Below, one piece after another: positions 24,613-33,451 of a stretch of DNA of 64,000 nt (positions are counted from its first letter, which is position 1; every line of letters starts with the position of its first letter). The DNA comes from Nannocystis punicea (GTDB taxonomy: Bacteria; Myxococcota_A; Polyangia; Nannocystales; Nannocystaceae): NCBI RefSeq assembly GCF_026965555.1, contig NZ_CP114040.1, positions 5,518,001 through 5,582,000 on the forward strand. The letters are read 5' to 3'. The notes under the pieces were generated by a model. That model had not been told where the DNA came from and searched no databases. It saw only the letters and a list, made by a program, of their open reading frames with translations. Position numbers and translations under genes: made by a program.

Positions 24613-25667
24613 CAGGTCGGCAGGCGCGACACCTGCAGCGTGTACTCGCTGCACGATTGGTCGTTGGCGACGCGGATCACCCGGATGAACACCTTGGCCG
24701 GCCAGGGCACGTTGTTGAGGTAGTTCGGGTTCGGGTTCGGGTTCGGGTTCGGCGGGGTGTGGGCGTCGAAGAACTCCCACTCGCGGGCGGGCGGGGTGCC
24801 GGGGCCGTAGGTCGCGTTCAGGCCCTCGAACGGCATCTTGTTGCAGGCCGTGTAGACCTCGAAGCGGTAGTCGGGGTTGGCGGGATCGCCCGGGTTGACC
24901 GCGAAGACGGCGGCGAGCTTGCCGGCGTTGGGCCGGTTGCCCATCGCCATCGCCTCCGGGAATTCGACCCAGTACCAGTCCTCCTGGCCGTTGCCGGGGC
25001 CGTTGTCGATCCCGGTGATGGAGCCCTTGATCGGCGGGACGACGCCGCCTTCGGCGATCACGCCGAGAGCGCCGGGCATGCCCTCGGCGCAGGTGTCGGA
25101 GGCCTTTTCCGGGGGCGTGACCGCGCACTCGCAGTCCGAGGCGTCCGAGGCGTCGGGGTTGGCGTCATCGCAGTCGGGGCCGGGGTCGTCGGGGCCGTAC
25201 TGGTCGCAGCCGACCCAGAAGCCGTCCATGTCGGCGTCGACGCAGACGCCGCAGCTCTCCCACGAGTTGTAGCTGGCGTCGTCGCAGTCGGGCCCGGCGC
25301 TGCAGCCCTCGCCGTGGAGATCGCCGTCGTCGTCGACGCAGTTCGGGTCGGGCAGGGTGGTGGTGCCGGGGGTCGGATCGCCGGTGGGATCGCTGCCGGT
25401 CGGATCGCTCTCGGAGCTCGGCCCGGTCGGGGCGGTCGTCTCGGAGTCGGACATGCTGCCGCCGGCCGTCGGGGTGGGGTCGGTCTCGCTGCCCGGCTGC
25501 CCGGTCTCGGTCCCGGGGGTGGCGTTGCTGCCGTTCCCCTGGCTGTCGAACGGGTTGGTCGAACCGATCCCAGGATCTCCGCCGGCGCACGCGCCCAGGT
25601 GCGCAGCGGCGGCGAGCACGAGCGAGAGCCGGACGAGGGTCGGGGTAGGCCTGGACGCTCCGAGCAT
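24612..25667 (-). CDS. lipoprotein with MopE-like Asp/Cys repeats
   Basis: The 351-residue product has a signal peptide with lipobox LGAC (Cys about 27) and a long Thr/Ser/Gly/Pro/Asp linker (about 30-105). MopE-like repeats (about 108-185) contain CVDDDGDLHGEGC, DCDDASYNSWESCG, CVDADMDGFWVGC and DCDDANPDASDASDC, likely calcium-binding loops. A beta-rich C-terminal domain (about 190-351) carries a (Pro-Asn)5 run from a hexanucleotide repeat. The ATG at 25667 is chosen from the TATTGT hexamer 7 nt upstream and the signal peptide. It diverges from the cyclase gene. Confidence 0.78.
   Translation of the reverse strand: MLGASRPTPTLVRLSLVLAAAAHLGACAGGDPGIGSTNPFDSQGNGSNATPGTETGQPGSETDPTPTAGGSMSDSETTAPTGPSSESDPTGSDPTGDPTPGTTTLPDPNCVDDDGDLHGEGCSAGPDCDDASYNSWESCGVCVDADMDGFWVGCDQYGPDDPGPDCDDANPDASDASDCECAVTPPEKASDTCAEGMPGALGVIAEGGVVPPIKGSITGIDNGPGNGQEDWYWVEFPEAMAMGNRPNAGKLAAVFAVNPGDPANPDYRFEVYTACNKMPFEGLNATYGPGTPPAREWEFFDAHTPPNPNPNPNPNYLNNVPWPAKVFIRVIRVANDQSCSEYTLQVSRLPT
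24723..24752. repeat. GTTCGG hexanucleotide repeat, five copies
   Basis: Five GTTCGG units in tandem encode alternating Pro-Asn on the minus strand. The tract stays in frame whatever the copy number. Confidence 0.88.
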
Positions 25668-25674
25668 CCTCCCC

Positions 25675-25680
25675 ACAATA
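25675..25680 (-). promoter_or_regulatory. -10-like hexamer before the 25667 ATG
   Basis: TATTGT on the minus strand ends 7 nt before the ATG at 25667, with GGGGAGG between that could also act as a Shine-Dalgarno. Confidence 0.45.
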
Positions 25681-25851
25681 CACAAGGAGCTGCCCGCCTT
25701 CGCACTTTGGCGCATGTGAGCTCGAGGGTGGGGTCGCCTCCGCGGGTCCCGCCGGGTCGCCTTCGAGCGCCGGTTTCGCGGTCGCGATCCGGGAGACGCA
25801 AACGTCGCTGACAAACGTCGCCGGCGACGCGCCGGAGGCGAGCGGCTTTGG

Positions 25852-25857
25852 TACGAT
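25852..25857 (+). promoter_or_regulatory. -10-like hexamer before the cyclase gene
   Basis: TACGAT ends 11 nt before the TTG at 25869. Its position argues that translation starts at 25869 and not at the TTG at 25848, which would lie upstream of the expected transcript. Confidence 0.4.
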
Positions 25858-25868
25858 GCCGCCCGACC

Positions 25869-28800
25869 TTGCCCGAGCTGTTCAAAGCGCTGGCGAGCTA
25901 CATCCCGGCAATCGTCACGCGGCGGCTCTCGGTCGACCCGCGTCCGCTGCATCAGCCCCAAGCCGAGATCGTGGCCGCCGCAGTCCTCTGCGCCGACGTC
26001 TCCGGCTTTACGGCCCTGACCGAGGCGCTCGCCAAGCAAGGGCCCGCGGGCGTCGAGAAGGTGGCCGCGGGTCTCAACACGTATTTCGGCCGGCTGATCG
26101 AGATCACCGCGGCGCACGGCGGCGACGTCGTCAAGTTCGCCGGCGACGCGCTCACGGCGGTGTGGGTCGCCGAGGGCTCGTCTGCCCGCGCGGCCGAGGC
26201 CGCGGTCGCGTGCGGCCTGGCGATCCAGGCCGCCCTGCACGCGTGCCCGATCGACGACGGCATCGAGCTGTCGCTGCGGATCGGCGTGGCCGCCGGACGG
26301 ATCGCGCTGGTGCACGTCGGCGGGCTCGGGGGGCGCTGGGAGCTGGTGCTCGTCGGCCCCGCGATCGAGGCGGTGCGGCGGGCCCAGACGTTCGCGCGGC
26401 CCGGCGAGGTGGTGATCGATCGCCGCGTGTGGACCATGCTGGGCACGCGCGTCGACGGTGAGAGCCGCGGCGAGCACGGGTTCGGCCGCGTCGTCGGCGT
26501 GCGCGAGCCGGTGGTGCCGACGCCGCTGGTGCGGCCGCAGCTGCCCGACGCCGCCGAGGACGCGCTGCGAGGCTACGTGCCGCCGGCGGTGATCGCCCGC
26601 CTGTCGGCCGGGCAGAGCAGCTTCCTCGCCGAGCTGCGCCGGCTCAGCGTCCTGTTCATCAACTTCCCCGACCTCAAGCACCAGACGCCGCTGATGGAGG
26701 CGCAGGAGGTCATGATCGCGGTGCAGCAGATCGTCGAGGCGTGGGAGGGCACGATCGGCCACCTCAGCGTCGACGATCACGGGACCACCGTGCTGGTCGC
26801 GTTCGGCCTGCCGCCGCTGGCCCACGAGGACGATCCGGGGCGCGCCATCGAGGCCGCGCAGCAGGTCCGCGAGCTGCACAAGCGCCTCGGCTGGCGGGCC
26901 ACCTGCGGGATCGCCTCCGGGCGGGCCTTCTGCGGCACCGTCGGCAGCGCCGAACGTTGCGAGTACACGGTCCTCGGCGACGTGGTCAACCTGGCCGCGC
27001 GGTTGATGCAGGCCGGCGACGGCAAGTCGGTCCTGTGCGACCACTACACCTTCGTCGCCACCCGCGGGCAGTTCCTGTTCGATCCCCTGCCGCCGATCTC
27101 GGTCAAGGGCAAGGAAGGGACGATCTCGATCTACACCCCGGCCAGCGCGAGGCTGCCGGGGCGCAGCCAGCAGCAGCGGGCCGTCTCGGGCCCGCTGCCG
27201 GTGGCGGGCGCGCCCAAGGCCACTCTGGTCGGCCGCATGCGCGAGCGCGGCGTGCTGATCAACGGCCTGCACGAGGTGCTGCGGGGCCGCAGCGCCACCA
27301 TCGTGGTCGAGGGCGAGGCCGGGCTCGGCAAGACGCGCCTGGCCGACGACCTGCTCGAACAGGCCGAGGCCGCCGGGGCGCAGCGCCTGCTCGGCGCGCG
27401 CGAGATCAGCGAAGCGGCCGGCCCGTACCACGCGTGGCTGCCGATCTTCGCCACCATCTTCGGCCTGAACCAAGGGACAGATCAGGGCTCCGACCCGTGG
27501 CAGCGGGTGGTCTCGGGGCTGCGGCGGCTGGTGCCGGGGGCGGTGCCGCGGGCGCCGTTGCTCGGCGCGGTGCTGCCGATCGACGCCGTCGACAACGACC
27601 GCACCGCGCCGCTGCAGGGCCGCGCGCGCGCCGAGCAGACCCGCGTGCTGCTGGTCCAGATCCTGCTCGCGTACCTCAAGGGCAACCCGGCGGTGCTGCT
27701 GCTGGAGGACGCCCAGCGGTTCGACTCGGCCTCGTGGGCGCTGCTGGCCGACGTGCGCGAGGAGGTCCAGCCGCTCCTGTGCGTCATCGTCACCGGGCCG
27801 GTCGACAGCGACACCGCCGCGGCCGAGCTGCGGCAGATCCTCGCCGACCACGGCACCTATCACCTGCAGCTGCAGCCGCTGTCGCTGGCCGAGACCGAGA
27901 ACCTGGTGTGCCGCCGCCTCGGCGTGTCGCGCCTGCCGCCCGAGGTCGCCAGCTTCATCTACGAGCGCGCCGAGGGCCACCCGTTCTTCTCCGAGGAGCT
28001 GGCCTCGGCGCTGCGCGACGCCGGCTTCATCACCATCTGGAACGGCGAGTGCCTGCTGTCCCATGAGGCAGGTGACCTGCGCACCGCCAAGTTCCCCGAC
28101 AACCTCGAGGCGGTCATCACGAGCCGCATCGATCGCCTGCAGCAGCAGCACCAGCTGGTGCTCAAGGTCGGCGCGGTGCTCGGGCGCGTGTTCTCGCTGA
28201 GCCTGCTGCGCGGGATCTACCCGATCGAGGCCGACAAGGCCCAGCTGCCCGAGTACCTGCAGGCGCTCGAGCGCCGCGGCCTCCTGGTGCCCAAGCCCCA
28301 CGCGGCCGAGGGCACCTTCCTGTTCAAGCACGCGCTGACGCAGGAGGTCGCCTACAACCTGCTGCCGTTCGCTCAGCGGCAGCAGCTGCACCAGGCGGTC
28401 GCCGAGCACTTCGAGCGCGCGCACGGCAGCAAGCTCGAGCTGTACTACCCGCTGCTGGCGCACCACTGGTACCGCGTGGTCGCCTCGTCGGCGCTGGTGC
28501 CGGGCGGCGGGCGACCGAGCCCGGAGCTGATCGGTCGCGCGGTGCTCTACCTGCAGCGCGCCGGCGAGCAGGCGATCCGCAACGACGCCGGGCAGGAGGC
28601 CGTGCAGCACTACAGCCACTCGATCGAGCTGCTGCGCCACCTGCCCGAGAGCCCCGAGCGGGTCGAGCAGGAGATCGGGCTGCAGATCGGCCTCGGCAAC
28701 GCCCAGGTAGCGACGCTCGGCTTCGGCTCCGACGAGGTCGAGCAGACCTTCGCCCGGGCCCGCGAGCTGTGCCGCGAGGTCGGCGACACGCGCCACCTGT

Positions 28801-29807
28801 TCCCGGTGCTGTTCGGCCTGTGGCAGCACTACGTCGTGCGCGCCCAGCTCGACGTGGCCCGCGAGCTCGCCGAGCAGATGTTGATGTTCGCCGAGCGCCG
28901 GCGCCAGCGCGTGCCGCTGCTGGTGTCGCACCGCGGGCTCGGCACGCAGCTGTTCCACCAGGGCGACTACGAACGCTCGCGCGCCCACCTCGAGCGCTCG
29001 GTCGTCCTCTACGCCCCCGACTTCGACCGCAACCTCGGCCACCTCTACATCCACGACCCGCGGATCGCCGCCCTGGCGATCCTCTCGCTGACGCTGTGGA
29101 TGCTCGGCCGCACCGCCGAGGCGCTCGAGCGCAGCCGCGTGTCGGTGGCCCTGGCCCGCGAGCTCGGCCACGGCTTCTCCACCACGTTCGCGCTGGTGAC
29201 CGCGGCGATCCTGCGCCAGATCCTCCGCGACGTCGACGGCGCCCGCACCCTCGCCGACCAGGTCTACCAGCTCAAGGCCGAGGCCACTCTCGGCGCGTGG
29301 GTCAGCTTCGCCGACGCCATCCGCGCCTGGGCGATGGCCGAGCTCGGCCAGCACGACGAGGGCCTCGACCTGCTGCGCCAGGCGCTCATCGAGCTGCAGG
29401 CCGCGGGCATGGGCATGTTCATGCCGTGGACCTTCTCTGTCTTCGCCGACCTGTGCATGAGGGCAGGTCGCGTCGACGAGGCGCTCAGCGTGATCGCCGA
29501 GGCGATGGAGTCGTCGCGGCTCAGCGGGGCGCGCTGGTGGGAGGCCGAGCTGATGCGCCAGCGCGCCGAGCTCGCGCACGCGACCGGCGACGTCGACGAG
29601 GCCTCGGAGCTGCTGCGCGACGCCCTCGCGCTCGCGCGTGAGCAAGGCGCGCGCGCGCTCGAGCTGCGCGCCGGCCTCAGCGTCGCCCGCCTGTTCCCCG
29701 ACGATCCGACGGCGCGGGCCCGCCTGCGAGCGCTTCACGACGACCTGGTCGACAAGGTCGACGACGTGCTGCTGGCGGCGCTGGCGGCGGCCGCAGCCGG
29801 CAGTTGA
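25869..29807 (+). CDS. adenylate/guanylate cyclase-AAA ATPase-TPR regulator
   Basis: The product (about 1312 residues) has the architecture of soluble adenylyl cyclase. Cyclase domain 1 (about 35-200) keeps both metal Asp positions (AVLCADVSGFTALTE, KFAGDALTAVW). Cyclase domain 2 (about 255-420) has a variant first motif (LFINFPDL, Asn for Asp) but keeps CEYTVLGDVVNLAARL. An AAA/NACHT-like ATPase (about 450-700) shows Walker A VVEGEAGLGKTRLAD and Walker B AVLLLEDAQRFD. Helical TPR-like repeats fill about 850-1312. The first domain may make cyclic nucleotide with the second as pseudo-partner. A TTG start at 25869 (LPELFKALASYIP) is preferred; TTG at 25848 is possible. Confidence 0.9.
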   Translation: MPELFKALASYIPAIVTRRLSVDPRPLHQPQAEIVAAAVLCADVSGFTALTEALAKQGPAGVEKVAAGLNTYFGRLIEITAAHGGDVVKFAGDALTAVWVAEGSSARAAEAAVACGLAIQAALHACPIDDGIELSLRIGVAAGRIALVHVGGLGGRWELVLVGPAIEAVRRAQTFARPGEVVIDRRVWTMLGTRVDGESRGEHGFGRVVGVREPVVPTPLVRPQLPDAAEDALRGYVPPAVIARLSAGQSSFLAELRRLSVLFINFPDLKHQTPLMEAQEVMIAVQQIVEAWEGTIGHLSVDDHGTTVLVAFGLPPLAHEDDPGRAIEAAQQVRELHKRLGWRATCGIASGRAFCGTVGSAERCEYTVLGDVVNLAARLMQAGDGKSVLCDHYTFVATRGQFLFDPLPPISVKGKEGTISIYTPASARLPGRSQQQRAVSGPLPVAGAPKATLVGRMRERGVLINGLHEVLRGRSATIVVEGEAGLGKTRLADDLLEQAEAAGAQRLLGAREISEAAGPYHAWLPIFATIFGLNQGTDQGSDPWQRVVSGLRRLVPGAVPRAPLLGAVLPIDAVDNDRTAPLQGRARAEQTRVLLVQILLAYLKGNPAVLLLEDAQRFDSASWALLADVREEVQPLLCVIVTGPVDSDTAAAELRQILADHGTYHLQLQPLSLAETENLVCRRLGVSRLPPEVASFIYERAEGHPFFSEELASALRDAGFITIWNGECLLSHEAGDLRTAKFPDNLEAVITSRIDRLQQQHQLVLKVGAVLGRVFSLSLLRGIYPIEADKAQLPEYLQALERRGLLVPKPHAAEGTFLFKHALTQEVAYNLLPFAQRQQLHQAVAEHFERAHGSKLELYYPLLAHHWYRVVASSALVPGGGRPSPELIGRAVLYLQRAGEQAIRNDAGQEAVQHYSHSIELLRHLPESPERVEQEIGLQIGLGNAQVATLGFGSDEVEQTFARARELCREVGDTRHLFPVLFGLWQHYVVRAQLDVARELAEQMLMFAERRRQRVPLLVSHRGLGTQLFHQGDYERSRAHLERSVVLYAPDFDRNLGHLYIHDPRIAALAILSLTLWMLGRTAEALERSRVSVALARELGHGFSTTFALVTAAILRQILRDVDGARTLADQVYQLKAEATLGAWVSFADAIRAWAMAELGQHDEGLDLLRQALIELQAAGMGMFMPWTFSVFADLCMRAGRVDEALSVIAEAMESSRLSGARWWEAELMRQRAELAHATGDVDEASELLRDALALAREQGARALELRAGLSVARLFPDDPTARARLRALHDDLVDKVDDVLLAALAAAAAGS

Positions 29808-29835
29808 GGGCCCGGGCCGCGGCGGCGGCATCTGT

Positions 29836-29841
29836 TATGGT
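29836..29841 (+). promoter_or_regulatory. -10-like hexamer in a shared promoter block
   Basis: TATGGT ends 9 nt before the ATG at 29851. The surrounding GCATCTGTTATGGTT is nearly identical to GCATTTGTTATGGTT before the gene at 33928. Confidence 0.5.
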
Positions 29842-29850
29842 TGCCGGGCC

Positions 29851-30453
29851 ATGTGGAAGAAGCTGGCGATCTTCCTGCTCGTGCTGCTGCTGCTGGCCGG
29901 CGGCGTCGTCACCTACTTGTGGCTGCAGGTCACTGCGCTGCCCGACTGGTACACCGAGCTGGCCAAGGAGGACGCGCCGGCGGCCGCCGAGGACGCCGGC
30001 GGGAAGCTGCAGTGGCAGCCGGCGGAGGGCCAGGCCGGCCGCAAGGAGCTGCGCAACTTCCACCGCAAGGCCGCCCGCTCGGCCCCCGAGGTCAAGGAGG
30101 TCATCAAGGCCTCGCGCGCGACCTTCGAGGACGGCCAGCTCGAGGCCGGCGTGGTCGCCGACCTGCGCAAGCTGCCCAAGGACAAGATGAGCGGCGACCA
30201 GCAGGGCCTGTTCGAGCGCGCCCGCGAGGCGTTCCCGTCGCTGACCGAGCGCGACGTGTACATCGGCGTCGAGGACCCGTCGCCGGTGATGAAGGACGGG
30301 CGCGTCACCATCGGCCCGAGCGCGCGGGTCAAGATCGGCAAGTTCACGTACTCGCTCGACGGCGCGGCCGAGAAGCTCGGCATGACGCCCGACAAGCTGC
30401 GCGCCGAGCTCGAGAAGCACATGCGCGAGCTCGGCGTCGCGGCGCCGGACTGA
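29851..30453 (+). CDS. membrane-anchored protein of unknown function
   Basis: The 200-residue product has one N-terminal TM helix or uncleaved signal (KKLAIFLLVLLLLAGGVVTYLWL). A mostly helical, Lys/Glu-rich soluble part follows, with a beta segment (DVYIGVEDPSPVMKDGRVTI) and a C-terminal helix (LRAELEKHMRELGVA). It would sit in the periplasm, anchored to the inner membrane. The start is fixed by the TM helix and the TATGGT hexamer. It is 43 bp from the cyclase gene but seems to have its own promoter. No family is recognised. Confidence 0.7.
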   Translation: MWKKLAIFLLVLLLLAGGVVTYLWLQVTALPDWYTELAKEDAPAAAEDAGGKLQWQPAEGQAGRKELRNFHRKAARSAPEVKEVIKASRATFEDGQLEAGVVADLRKLPKDKMSGDQQGLFERAREAFPSLTERDVYIGVEDPSPVMKDGRVTIGPSARVKIGKFTYSLDGAAEKLGMTPDKLRAELEKHMRELGVAAPD

Positions 30454-30465
30454 GGCACGGGTCGA

Positions 30466-30541
30466 AGAGACATGTACATCCGGACATGCTCGATCGGGCA
30501 TGTCCGGACGGGCATGAGCGTTCGCGCATGTCGGATGGGCC
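30466..30541. repeat. pure 14-bp array between convergent genes
   Basis: CATG occurs at 30471, 30485, 30499, 30513 and 30527, exactly every 14 bp, with units such as GCATGTCCGGACGG. The array sits between the 30453 stop and the 30566 stop of the opposing cardiolipin synthase gene. Confidence 0.95.
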
Positions 30542-30565
30542 AGCCCCTCCGTCCGGCCTCGCGGC

Positions 30566-32035
30566 TCACAGGAGCGGCGAGAGCAGGCGGGCGAAGCCCT
30601 CGCCGAGGCGGCGCGGCAGCGACTGCTGCTTGCGCGACTCGGGCCGCACCTCGAGCGCCCGGGCCAGCTCGCGCGTGAACACCTCGGCGAGGTCGAGGGT
30701 GAGCCGGCGGTCGTAGAACAGGGCGGTGACCTCGTAGTTGAGGTAGAAGCTGCGCACGTCCATGTTGGCCGAGCCGATCGCGGCCACCCGGTCGTCGACC
30801 AGCAGGTACTTCGCGTGCAGCATGCCGGGCAGGTACTCGTAGATCCGGCAGCCGGCGGCCAGCAGCTCGTCGTAGTAGCTGGCGCCGGCGAGGCTGACGA
30901 GGCTCGAGTCGTTGTTGCGCGGCAGCGGCACCAGCAGGCGCAGGTCGCAGCCGCGCAGCGCCGCGGTCTTGAGCGCGAGCGACAGCGGCTCGTCGGGTAC
31001 GAAGTAGGGCGTGGCGATCCAGCAGCGCTCCTGCGCCGAGGCGATCGCGGCGGTGAACTGGGCCGCGATCGCGTCGATGAACGGCAGGTCGGGCCCGCTG
31101 GGGACGATCTGCAGCATCGGCCCGCACGAGTGGCCGGGTGGGCGCGCCAGCAGGTCGGCGAGCTGGCGCGCGAACGCCGGGTCCTCGGCGTGATCGTCGG
31201 AGTGCGCGGCCAGCCAGTCCTCGAGGAAGATGGCCTGCAGGCCGAGCACTGCGTCGCCGGTGATCCGCACCTGGAGGTCCGACCACGGCCGCGCCCCGAG
31301 CCCGCGCCCGAGGTACTCGTCGCCGACGTTGAGGCCGCCGGTGAAGCCGAGGTCGCCGTCGACGATGACGATCTTGCGGTGGTTGCGGAAGTTGATCATG
31401 AGCGGGCGGTAGCGCAGCCGCACCGCGCCGAAGGTCAGGACCTGCCCGCCGGCCGCGATGAGGCGGTCGAACAGCTCGCGCGGGGTGCCGAGGCAGCCGA
31501 ACTCGTCGTAGAGCAGCCGCACGTCGACGCCGGCGCGCGCGCGCTCGCACAGGAGCTCGATCCAGCGCCGGCCGGTGTCGTCGTCGCGCCAGATGTACAT
31601 GGCGATGTGGATCTGCTGCTTCGCGCCGGCGAGCGCGGCCTCCATCGCCGCGAACGCCTGCGCCGGATCGGCCAGCAGGTCGACCGCGTCGGCCCGCCGC
31701 AGCGGCGCGGCCGAGCTGTTGAGCGCGAGCGCGACCAGCCCGCGAAGCGGCTGGTCGAGCTCCTCCAGCGGCGTCTCGAGCGGCAACAGGCCGCGCGTGA
31801 CGTCGGTCGGGTTGACGCTGCGCCGCGCTCGCAACCGCCGGCGCCGCCGCACGCCGGCCCGCCCGAGCAGGAAGTAGAGGCACAGGCCGAACAGCGGGAG
31901 GAAGATCAGCGCGAGCAACCACGCGAGCGCGGCGCTCGGCCGCCGTCGCTCCAGCAGCACCAGCGCCGTGATGCCGATCACGTAGAGGACGGTGACGAGC
32001 TGGATGAACCAGAGCTCGGTGAAGACTTCAGGCAA
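30566..32035 (-). CDS. cls: cardiolipin synthase (phospholipase D family)
   Basis: The 489-residue inner-membrane enzyme joins two phosphatidylglycerol molecules to make cardiolipin. It has two N-terminal TM helices (FIQLVTVLYVIGITALVLLE and LAWLLALIFLPLFGLCLYFL). The two HKD catalytic motifs are NHRKIVIVDGDLGFTGG (about 216) and LHAKYLLVDDRVAAIGSANM (about 404). The length suits the ClsA type. The start is taken as the TTG at 32035 (then PEVFTELWFIQ), because a TACACT hexamer ends 9 nt before it and no ATG or GTG fits the first TM helix. It diverges from the aldehyde dehydrogenase gene across only 45 bp. Confidence 0.92.
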   Translation of the reverse strand: MPEVFTELWFIQLVTVLYVIGITALVLLERRRPSAALAWLLALIFLPLFGLCLYFLLGRAGVRRRRRLRARRSVNPTDVTRGLLPLETPLEELDQPLRGLVALALNSSAAPLRRADAVDLLADPAQAFAAMEAALAGAKQQIHIAMYIWRDDDTGRRWIELLCERARAGVDVRLLYDEFGCLGTPRELFDRLIAAGGQVLTFGAVRLRYRPLMINFRNHRKIVIVDGDLGFTGGLNVGDEYLGRGLGARPWSDLQVRITGDAVLGLQAIFLEDWLAAHSDDHAEDPAFARQLADLLARPPGHSCGPMLQIVPSGPDLPFIDAIAAQFTAAIASAQERCWIATPYFVPDEPLSLALKTAALRGCDLRLLVPLPRNNDSSLVSLAGASYYDELLAAGCRIYEYLPGMLHAKYLLVDDRVAAIGSANMDVRSFYLNYEVTALFYDRRLTLDLAEVFTRELARALEVRPESRKQQSLPRRLGEGFARLLSPLL

Positions 32036-32044
32036 CGCGCGACA

Positions 32045-32050
32045 AGTGTA
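32045..32050 (-). promoter_or_regulatory. -10-like hexamer for cls
   Basis: TACACT on the minus strand ends 9 nt before the TTG at 32035. With TATAGT at 32068-32073 it makes a compact divergent promoter. Confidence 0.48.
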
Positions 32051-32067
32051 GCGCGGCGAGCGGCAGC

Positions 32068-32073
32068 TATAGT
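32068..32073 (+). promoter_or_regulatory. -10-like hexamer for the aldehyde dehydrogenase
   Basis: TATAGT ends 7 nt before the ATG at 32081 inside the 45-bp divergent gap with cls. Confidence 0.48.
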
Positions 32074-32080
32074 TACGCCG

Positions 32081-33451
32081 ATGTCCTCGGAGCGTCTCGT
32101 CCCGCACAACCCGGCCACCGGCCAGCCGCTCGATCCGGTCGACTGCACCACGCCCGAGGGGGTCCGCGAGGTCGTCGCTCGCGCCCGCTCGGCCCAGCGC
32201 GCCTGGGCGGCCACCGCCGCCGACGCACGCGCGACGCAGATCCGGGCCGTGGCGAAGGCCATCGGCGACCACGCCGACGCGCTGGCCCGCTCGATCAGCG
32301 ACGAGATGGGCAAGCCGATCCGCGAGGCCAGGTCCGAGGCCCGCAGCATCGCCGCCCGCGTCGAGTCGTTCGTCCGCGCCGCCGATCAGGCGCTCGCCGA
32401 CGAAGACGGGGTCGAGAACGGGATCCGCGTGCGTGTGCGCTGGCGTCCGCTCGGGGTCGTGGGAGTGATCGCCCCGTGGAATTACCCGGTGGCGACGCCG
32501 AGCAACCTGCTGCTGTCGGCGCTGCTCACCGGCAACGCGGCGGTGTTCAAGCCGTCGGAGTACACGCCGCACACCGGAGCGCTGCTCCACCGCCTGTACG
32601 CCGAGACATTGCCCGAAGGACTGGTCGGCCTGGTCCAAGGGGCAGGTGCGGTCGGGGCCGCGCTGGTCGCCAGCGACGTCGACATGATCGCGTTCACCGG
32701 CTCGATCGCCACCGGCCAGGCGATCATGCGCGAGGCGGCGGCGACGATGAAGCGGCTGGTGCTCGAGCTCGGCGGCAAGGATCCGATGCTGGTGCTGCCC
32801 GGCGCCGATCTGCAGGCCGCGGCCCGCCACGCCGCCGACGAGGCGCTGCGCAACGCCGGGCAGGTGTGCGTCAGCGTCGAGCGCATCATCGTCCACGCCG
32901 ACGTCGCCGGCGAGTTCACCCGCCGCGTCGCCGAGCTGGTGCGCGCGGTGAAGCCCGGCGATCCGCGCGACGAGTCCACCACGTTCGGGCCGATGGCCAG
33001 CGCTCGCCAGCGCGACCTGGTGCTCGCGCAGCTGGCCGACGCCCGCAGTCACGGCGCGACCTTCGTGATCGAGGGCCAGGCGCAGGGCCCCGGCTACTAC
33101 CTCACGCCCAGCGTCGTCACCGACCTCAAGCCGGAGATGACTCTGGTCAAGGACGAGACCTTCGGTCCGGTGGTGGCGATCCAGGTCGCGCGCGACGTCG
33201 ACGAGGCAGTGGAGATGGCCAACGACACCCGCTACGGGCTCGGGGCGAGCGTGTGGGGCGCGCCGGGGCCGGAGCTCGACGCGGTCGCCGATCGCATCGA
33301 GGCCGGCATGGTCGGGGTCAACCGCGGCCTGTCCACCGCCGCCGGCGGACCGTGGGTCGGCTGGAAGATGTCGGGCCTCGGCTACACGCGCAGCGTCACC
33401 GGCATGCGTCACTTCCTTCAGCCGCAGTCGCAAGCGCGTCGCGCCGAGTGA
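32081..33451 (+). CDS. NAD(P)-dependent aldehyde dehydrogenase
   Basis: The 456-residue cytosolic enzyme oxidises aldehydes to acids. The fold markers are VVGVIAPWNYPVATPSNLLL, FTGSIATGQAI, the general-base Glu in LELGGKDPMLV (about 229), the catalytic Cys in NAGQVCVSVERI (about 264) and ETFGPVVAIQVA. The shortened N-terminus and MKRLVLELGGKDPM suggest the succinate-semialdehyde dehydrogenase-like or general ALDH group; the substrate cannot be read. A 14-bp-repeat-like stretch lies at 32600-32650. It diverges from cls. Confidence 0.92.
   Translation: MSSERLVPHNPATGQPLDPVDCTTPEGVREVVARARSAQRAWAATAADARATQIRAVAKAIGDHADALARSISDEMGKPIREARSEARSIAARVESFVRAADQALADEDGVENGIRVRVRWRPLGVVGVIAPWNYPVATPSNLLLSALLTGNAAVFKPSEYTPHTGALLHRLYAETLPEGLVGLVQGAGAVGAALVASDVDMIAFTGSIATGQAIMREAAATMKRLVLELGGKDPMLVLPGADLQAAARHAADEALRNAGQVCVSVERIIVHADVAGEFTRRVAELVRAVKPGDPRDESTTFGPMASARQRDLVLAQLADARSHGATFVIEGQAQGPGYYLTPSVVTDLKPEMTLVKDETFGPVVAIQVARDVDEAVEMANDTRYGLGASVWGAPGPELDAVADRIEAGMVGVNRGLSTAAGGPWVGWKMSGLGYTRSVTGMRHFLQPQSQARRAE

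Noticed and set aside
24612..29831. Very long minus-strand open frame antisense to the cyclase gene
   Set aside because: Composition is Arg/Gly/Pro/His/Leu noise typical of high-GC antisense frames. The plus strand carries clear cyclase and ATPase motifs over the same bases. Only its C-terminal part (from 25667 down) is a real gene.
30815..33451. Plus-strand frame running through cardiolipin synthase into the aldehyde dehydrogenase
   Set aside because: Only the part from the ATG at 32081 shows family motifs. The upstream part is antisense to the HKD motifs of cls.
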